Shown one piece after another: positions 6,273 through 10,138 of a stretch of DNA of 10,138 nt. The notes under the pieces were generated by a model. It was not told where the DNA came from. It made no database searches and was given only the letters and a program-made list of their open reading frames with translations. How positions within the stretch are numbered: position 1 is the stretch's first letter; the number at the start of each line of letters is the position of its first letter. Origin of the DNA: Campylobacterota bacterium (lineage in GTDB: Bacteria > Campylobacterota > Campylobacteria > Campylobacterales > Sulfurovaceae); NCBI GenBank assembly GCA_013153825.1, contig JAADDP010000018.1, positions 1 through 10,138 of the forward strand, written 5' to 3'. The translations under genes were made by a program, and so were the position numbers.

Positions 6273-6281
6273 TGATATAAT
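6273..6281 (+). promoter_or_regulatory. Extended -10 element of ispA
   Basis: TGATATAAT is a perfect TGNTATAAT element. Transcription should start near 6288, leaving only about 3 nt before the ATG at 6292 but about 16 nt, with GGGA, before the ATG at 6304. That supports the later start for ispA. Its expected -35 position (about 6253-6258) falls on the ung -10, so the two promoters share DNA. Confidence 0.65.
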
Positions 6282-6303
6282 TACGCAAAAAATGGGATTG
6301 AGT

Positions 6304-7155
6304 ATGGAGAGATTTGAAGAGTATCTAAAAGAGAACCTACCGAAGGTTGATAGCTTTCACCCACACTACAATAGTGCTATCTCGCAGATGTTACTGGCAG
6401 GAGGAAAGAGATTTAGACCTATGTTGCTTTTGAGTGTAGTTGAGGCTTATGAACCACTCCTATTTGAGAGTGCCTTAGCCCCTGCATTGGCTCTGGAGTT
6501 TCTCCACACATACTCACTAATACATGATGATCTACCTGCTATGGATAATGCCCCTCTCAGAAGAGGTTTTGAGACTATCCATATTACATATGATGAGGCT
6601 ACAGCTATTCTTGTTGGAGATGCCCTAAATAGCGAAGCATTCTATAGAATTTCAAAAGCACCCCTAAGAGATGATATTAGGGTTAAACTTATTGAGCTAC
6701 TGGCAAGAGATGGTGGAACATATGGAATGGTTCTAGGTCAAGCAATAGACCTATATTTCGAGAATAGGGAGTTAACTATTGATGAGGTGAAATTTCTCCA
6801 TAAAAATAAGACTGCAAAGCTAATTGCTACAAGTCTTCTTATGGGGGCTACCATTGTAGATATGGATAGGGGGAGAGCAGGGGAGTTATATAGCTTTGGG
6901 TTAGATTTAGGGCTACTATTTCAGATACAGGATGATATTTTAGATGTAACCCATAGTGACCAGGAGGCTGGAAAACCTACAAATAATGATAGCGATAAGA
7001 ACTCTTTTGTAAAACTTCTAGGGCTTGAGGGTAGTATAGATGAGGCTGATAGTTTAGCAGATAGTTTGAGAGATAGGTTAGATGGGTTTGATATTAGGCT
7101 AAGAGATAGGTTAGAGCATATTTTAAGTGGATATCTATATAGGCACCATAGATAG
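6304..7155 (+). CDS. ispA: Polyprenyl (farnesyl/geranyl) diphosphate synthase
   Basis: This cytosolic prenyltransferase condenses isopentenyl diphosphate with allylic diphosphates, supplying precursors of undecaprenyl carriers and quinones. Numbered from ATG 6304 it has 283 aa. It shows GGKRFRP near residue 34, the first Asp-rich motif DDLPAMD at 75-81 followed by LRRG, KTAKLI in the middle, and the second motif QDDILD (DDxxD) at 210-214. The two-residue insertion in the first motif is typical of bacterial farnesyl-type (IspA) enzymes; the exact chain length is inferred. A longer reading from ATG 6292 adds four residues, but the promoter would leave it almost leaderless. GGGA six bases before 6304 and the family-like N-terminus MERFEEYLKENLPK favour the shorter form. 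tkt follows after 61 bases, as I recall for C. jejuni. Confidence 0.92.
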   Translation: MERFEEYLKENLPKVDSFHPHYNSAISQMLLAGGKRFRPMLLLSVVEAYEPLLFESALAPALALEFLHTYSLIHDDLPAMDNAPLRRGFETIHITYDEATAILVGDALNSEAFYRISKAPLRDDIRVKLIELLARDGGTYGMVLGQAIDLYFENRELTIDEVKFLHKNKTAKLIATSLLMGATIVDMDRGRAGELYSFGLDLGLLFQIQDDILDVTHSDQEAGKPTNNDSDKNSFVKLLGLEGSIDEADSLADSLRDRLDGFDIRLRDRLEHILSGYLYRHHR

Positions 7156-7216
7156 GGTTAGTAGTGTAAATGTAAATATTTCTAGTACTAAATCTATTTT
7201 AAGGAACATGTAAAAT

Positions 7217-9202
7217 ATGGCAAGTAGTGATATTGAGATAAAGCAGAAGATGGCAGATACTATTAGGTTTTTAGCCTCAGATATGGTTCAAAAGGCAAAC
7301 TCTGGACACCCCGGTGCTCCAATGGGTCTTGCCGATATTATGGTTGTTCTAAGTGAACACCTAAAGCACAATCCAAAGAATCCAAAGTGGTTGAATAGAG
7401 ATAGATTAATATTCTCTGGGGGACACGCATCATCTCTAATCTACTCTATGTTACACCTTTGGGGGTATAATATCTCCATAGATGATTTAAAAAAATTTAG
7501 ACAACTGGGTTCCAAGACGGCAGGACATCCAGAGTATGGGGAGACTGAGGGTGTTGAGATTACAACCGGTCCACTCGGTCAAGGGGTAGCAAACGCTGTT
7601 GGATTTGCAATGGCAAAAGAGTATAGTGCAAATCTTATAAACTCCGATAGCTGTAGATTGATTGACCATAAGGTCTACTGCATATGTGGGGATGGAGACC
7701 TTCAAGAGGGTATATCATATGAGGCGTGTTCTCTAGCTGGACATCTAAAACTCAAAGATTTAATCTTAATATATGATAGCAACTCAATAACTATAGAGGG
7801 GGATACCTCAATCGCATGGAGTGAGAGTGTAAAATTGAGATTTGAAGCTCAGGGGTGGAGAGTCTTAGAGATTGATGGACACAATTTTGAGGAGATAGAT
7901 AAGGCTCTATATAGTGCTAAGAGTTCCGATAGACCAACGTTAATTGTTGCAGATACAAAAATAGGTAAGGGTGCTTTAGAGCTGGAGGGTTCTAGTAAGA
8001 CTCACGGCTCACCATTAGGGGATGAGCTAATTAGAAGGGCAAAAGAGGAGGTTGGATTTCCATCCGATAGAAGCTTTTTTATACCTGAAGATGTTCTACT
8101 TAGATTTAGATGTGCAATAGAGAAGGGGGAGTTATATGAGAAAGAGTGGATACATCTACAGAGACAGGCACCTCTAATTGAGCAGAATCGAACCCTAGAG
8201 AGGCTACTAGAACCAAACTTCTCAAATATCAAGTTTCCTGACTTTAGTAGCGATGATATGGTTGCCACGAGGGATAGTAATGGAAAAATTTTAAATGCTA
8301 TAGCTAGAGCTGTACCAAGTTTTGTCGGTGGTTCAGCAGACCTAGCACCATCAAATAAGACTGAATTGAAGGATATGGGAGATTTTCCAAAGGGGAGAAA
8401 TATACATTTTGGGATTAGGGAACACGCCATGGGTGCAATTACAAATGGTATGGCTCTATATGGGACTCTTATTCCATTCAACTCAACATTTTTTGTATTC
8501 TCAGACTATCTAAAACCTGCAGTTAGGATTGCATCACTTAGTAATATCCATAACTTCTTTATCTGGACACATGATAGTATTGGAGTTGGGGAGGATGGAC
8601 CAACACATCAGCCTATAGAGCATCTAACTCAATTTAGGGCATTACCAAATCTATATGTTTGGAGACCAGCTGATGCCACGGAGAATGTTGAGGCTTGGAA
8701 GAGTGCTTTAGAGATAAAAGCTCCACACGCATTTGTACTATCTAGACAGAAACTAAAAGTTCTAAAACCTAAAAGGGATTTTGGAGATGTATCGAGAGGA
8801 GCATATCTACTCAAGAGAAGAAAAGATGCAAACCTGACCATTATGGCTAGTGGTAGTGAGGTGATAGTAGCTCTACAGTCAGCTTGTCACCTAGAGGCTT
8901 TAGGGGTTAAAGCAAATATCGTATCTGTTCCATGTTTTGACCTGTTTGATGAGCAACCAGAAGAGTATAAAGAGCAGATTATAGATAGAGATACAAAAGT
9001 TCTAGCAGTTGAGGCATCAAGAGCAATTGAGTACTATAAGTATGCCGATGATGTTCTTGGGATGGATAGCTTTGGAGCATCAGCACCGGCAAAAGAGCTA
9101 TTTAATAAGTTTGGATTTACCGTTGAGGGTGTGATGAGAAGAGCCTGTAGATTGGTTGGGGTCGAGTATAGAGATGTTAAGTTGGATGTAAAAATATATT
9201 AA
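7217..9202 (+). CDS. tkt: Transketolase
   Basis: Transketolase is the thiamine-diphosphate enzyme of the pentose phosphate pathway, moving two-carbon units between ketose and aldose phosphates. At 661 aa it has the usual full length. The N-terminal domain has H31 (SGHPGAP), H70 (GGHAS) and H104 (GHPE), then the cofactor motif from GDGDLQEG (158-165) to N189, and H263 (THG). The pyrimidine-binding domain has DLAPSN (375-380), catalytic E402 in GIREHAMGA, and HDSIGVGEDGPTHQP (452-466) with H464. A C-terminal domain follows. All active-site residues expected by comparison with E. coli TktA are present. AAGGA at 7201-7205 serves the ATG. No good promoter is visible in the 61-nt gap, so it is probably read with ispA; its G3P product or substrate also feeds the DXP route to IspA substrates. 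Confidence 0.97.
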   Translation: MASSDIEIKQKMADTIRFLASDMVQKANSGHPGAPMGLADIMVVLSEHLKHNPKNPKWLNRDRLIFSGGHASSLIYSMLHLWGYNISIDDLKKFRQLGSKTAGHPEYGETEGVEITTGPLGQGVANAVGFAMAKEYSANLINSDSCRLIDHKVYCICGDGDLQEGISYEACSLAGHLKLKDLILIYDSNSITIEGDTSIAWSESVKLRFEAQGWRVLEIDGHNFEEIDKALYSAKSSDRPTLIVADTKIGKGALELEGSSKTHGSPLGDELIRRAKEEVGFPSDRSFFIPEDVLLRFRCAIEKGELYEKEWIHLQRQAPLIEQNRTLERLLEPNFSNIKFPDFSSDDMVATRDSNGKILNAIARAVPSFVGGSADLAPSNKTELKDMGDFPKGRNIHFGIREHAMGAITNGMALYGTLIPFNSTFFVFSDYLKPAVRIASLSNIHNFFIWTHDSIGVGEDGPTHQPIEHLTQFRALPNLYVWRPADATENVEAWKSALEIKAPHAFVLSRQKLKVLKPKRDFGDVSRGAYLLKRRKDANLTIMASGSEVIVALQSACHLEALGVKANIVSVPCFDLFDEQPEEYKEQIIDRDTKVLAVEASRAIEYYKYADDVLGMDSFGASAPAKELFNKFGFTVEGVMRRACRLVGVEYRDVKLDVKIY

Positions 9203-9216
9203 TATAACCCATATTT

Positions 9217-9236
9217 TGATATAATTAGATATCTAA
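9217..9236 (+). promoter_or_regulatory. Promoter with overlapping 12-bp palindrome before the parvulin gene
   Basis: TGATATAAT at 9217-9225 is a perfect extended -10 element. The perfect palindrome TTAGATATCTAA (9225-9236) begins on its last base and covers the expected start near 9232. AAGGA at 9263-9267 then serves the ATG at 9274. A repressor bound at the palindrome would block initiation, but that is inference from placement; chance symmetry in A/T-rich DNA is possible. Confidence 0.55.
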
Positions 9237-9273
9237 ATATCATCTATATTAAATTTTATAGTAAAGGAAGATA

Positions 9274-10092
9274 ATGATTATAAAGAGAACATTTAGAGTT
9301 GCACTAATATCAAGTTTAGCAATCTCATTTGGATTTTCTGGAGATGTATATGGAACGGTTAATGGAGAGCCTATAACAAAAGATGAGATAACACAGGTAG
9401 TTGGGCCTCAAGCATCAAATTTTGATAGTATGGATAAGGCTACAAAAGATAAGATACTCAATATGTTGGTTGAGAGAAAACTTCTTATACAGAGTGCTTT
9501 GAAATCTGGTATAGAGAGTAGTGAGGCGTATAAGCAGAAGCTCAATCTTCTAAAGAGAGATTTAGCTCTAACTCTATGGATGGAGCAGGAGGCTAAGAAG
9601 ATTGAAGAGTCCACAACGGATGAGGAGTTGAAGAAATTTTATGAAAATAATAGAGACAACTTCAAGACACCATCTCAACTAAAGGCTAGACATATTCTAG
9701 TTAAGAGTAAAGAGGAGGCAGAGGATATCATCAAGAGGCTAAATAGTGCTAAAGATGTTAGTGGAGAGTTTATAAAACTTGCTCAAGAGAAATCTATTGG
9801 ACCTAGTGGCAAGAGTGGAGGGGATTTAGGATGGTTTCCTCTAAATAGAATGGTTCCTGAGTTTAGTGAAGCTGCAGATAAGCTAAAGAAGGGTGAGTTT
9901 ACAAAAGAGCCTGTAAAGACGCAGTTTGGATATCACGTTATCTATCTTGAAGATAGAAAGGGGGAGAGTGTTCAAAGTTTTGATGAGGTTAAATCTCAGA
10001 TTAAGGCACTTGTAAATAGACAAAAATTTAATGACCTAATTGAGAATAGGGTCAATGAACTTAAGAAGAGTTCAAAGATAGAGTTACACTAA
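9274..10092 (+). CDS. Periplasmic peptidyl-prolyl isomerase/chaperone, PEB4/CBF2 (parvulin, SurA-like) type
   Basis: This is a predicted periplasmic folding factor for outer-membrane proteins, 272 aa, the same size class as C. jejuni PEB4 and H. pylori HP0175. A signal peptide (MIIKRTFRVALISSLAISFGFSG) is seen at 1-23, with cleavage probably near 22-23. A SurA-N-like helical chaperone region follows (about 24-130, TVNGEPITKDEI to the LVERKLLIQSA helices). The parvulin domain runs from about 136 to 228: ARHILVKS at 138-145, GGDLGWF at 182-188, VPEFSEAA at 194-201 and FGYHVIYLED at 218-227. A C-terminal helix packs back in this family. The ATG has AAGGA seven bases upstream. It has its own promoter, separate from tkt, and a likely terminator downstream. 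Prolyl-isomerase activity is probable from the motifs but was not established here. Confidence 0.92.
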   Translation: MIIKRTFRVALISSLAISFGFSGDVYGTVNGEPITKDEITQVVGPQASNFDSMDKATKDKILNMLVERKLLIQSALKSGIESSEAYKQKLNLLKRDLALTLWMEQEAKKIEESTTDEELKKFYENNRDNFKTPSQLKARHILVKSKEEAEDIIKRLNSAKDVSGEFIKLAQEKSIGPSGKSGGDLGWFPLNRMVPEFSEAADKLKKGEFTKEPVKTQFGYHVIYLEDRKGESVQSFDEVKSQIKALVNRQKFNDLIENRVNELKKSSKIELH

Positions 10093-10105
10093 GAGTTATC
10101 AATAG

Positions 10106-10137
10106 TAGAGGGGAGATATATAGTTAAATCCCCTCTA
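10106..10137 (+). terminator. Probable transcription terminator stem-loop after the parvulin gene
   Basis: TAGAGGGGA (10106-10114) and TCCCCTCTA (10129-10137) form a perfect 9-bp stem with a 14-base A/T-rich loop, starting 14 bases after the stop codon. The G-run makes it the most G/C-rich stem in the intergenic DNA of this window. The window ends one base later, so a T-run cannot be checked; it might serve one or both strands. Confidence 0.6.
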
Positions 10138-10138
10138 G

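Noticed and set aside
7158..7191. Inverted repeat TTAGTA/TACTAA between ispA and tkt
   Set aside because: It has only six A/T-rich base pairs with a 22-base loop and no T-run, so it would not be stable as a terminator and could occur by chance.
7208..7213. ATG-TAA start-stop just before the tkt ATG
   Set aside because: Only two bases separate it from AAGGA, too close for initiation; the tkt ATG at 7217 is the sensible start.
1..10138. Mobile element, prophage, CRISPR, toxin-antitoxin or defence system
   Set aside because: No transposase, integrase, repeat-spacer array, terminal repeats or unknown gene cluster was seen; all nine long genes belong to known housekeeping or signalling families.

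Overview
The window looks like ordinary chromosome from a Campylobacterota (epsilonproteobacterial) genome. The evidence is low G+C, purine-rich AGA/GAG/ATA codon use, an H. pylori/C. jejuni-like NadC, a PEB4/CBF2-type periplasmic parvulin, an ispA-tkt gene pair, and extended -10 promoters (TGNTATAAT) without good -35 boxes. The genus cannot be fixed from the sequence alone. I see no mobile element, CRISPR array, rRNA, tRNA or phage gene.

Layout. Positions 2-121 hold a short one-helix membrane ORF, cut by the window edge or complete. A perfect 17-nt palindrome (127-143) then precedes nadC (171-1001, TTG start; quinolinate to NaMN). After a 114-nt gap comes a tight three-gene block: an envelope M23 peptidase (1116-2522), plsY (2523-3137, abutting) and folB (3134-3457, 4-nt overlap). 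These serve wall remodelling, phospholipid synthesis and folate synthesis. A regulatory gap (3458-3583) contains an inverted repeat, four A-tracts spaced about one helical turn apart, and an extended -10 promoter. It drives an OmpR-type response regulator (3584-4255) and its overlapping histidine kinase (4234-5547).

The kinase gene converges on ung (6221-5544, minus strand) with overlapping stop codons. ung and ispA (from 6304, plus strand) diverge from an 82-nt gap where the two -10 elements lie only 21 bp apart. ispA is followed by tkt (7217-9202), which together link central carbon flow (glyceraldehyde 3-phosphate) and prenyl synthesis by position, though they may be joined only by descent. 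A separate promoter with a 12-bp palindrome precedes the parvulin gene (9274-10092), and a G/C-rich stem-loop at the window end probably terminates it.

All nine full-length protein genes are intact, with the key family residues in place. I found no convincing new biological system. The most interesting signals are in the non-coding DNA: the phased A-tracts before the two-component operon, the face-away overlapping promoters of ung/ispA, and the operator-like palindromes before nadC and the parvulin gene. Within genes, the PYP-type Ung active-site loop and the sharp codon-use contrast between the response regulator and folB are worth a look.
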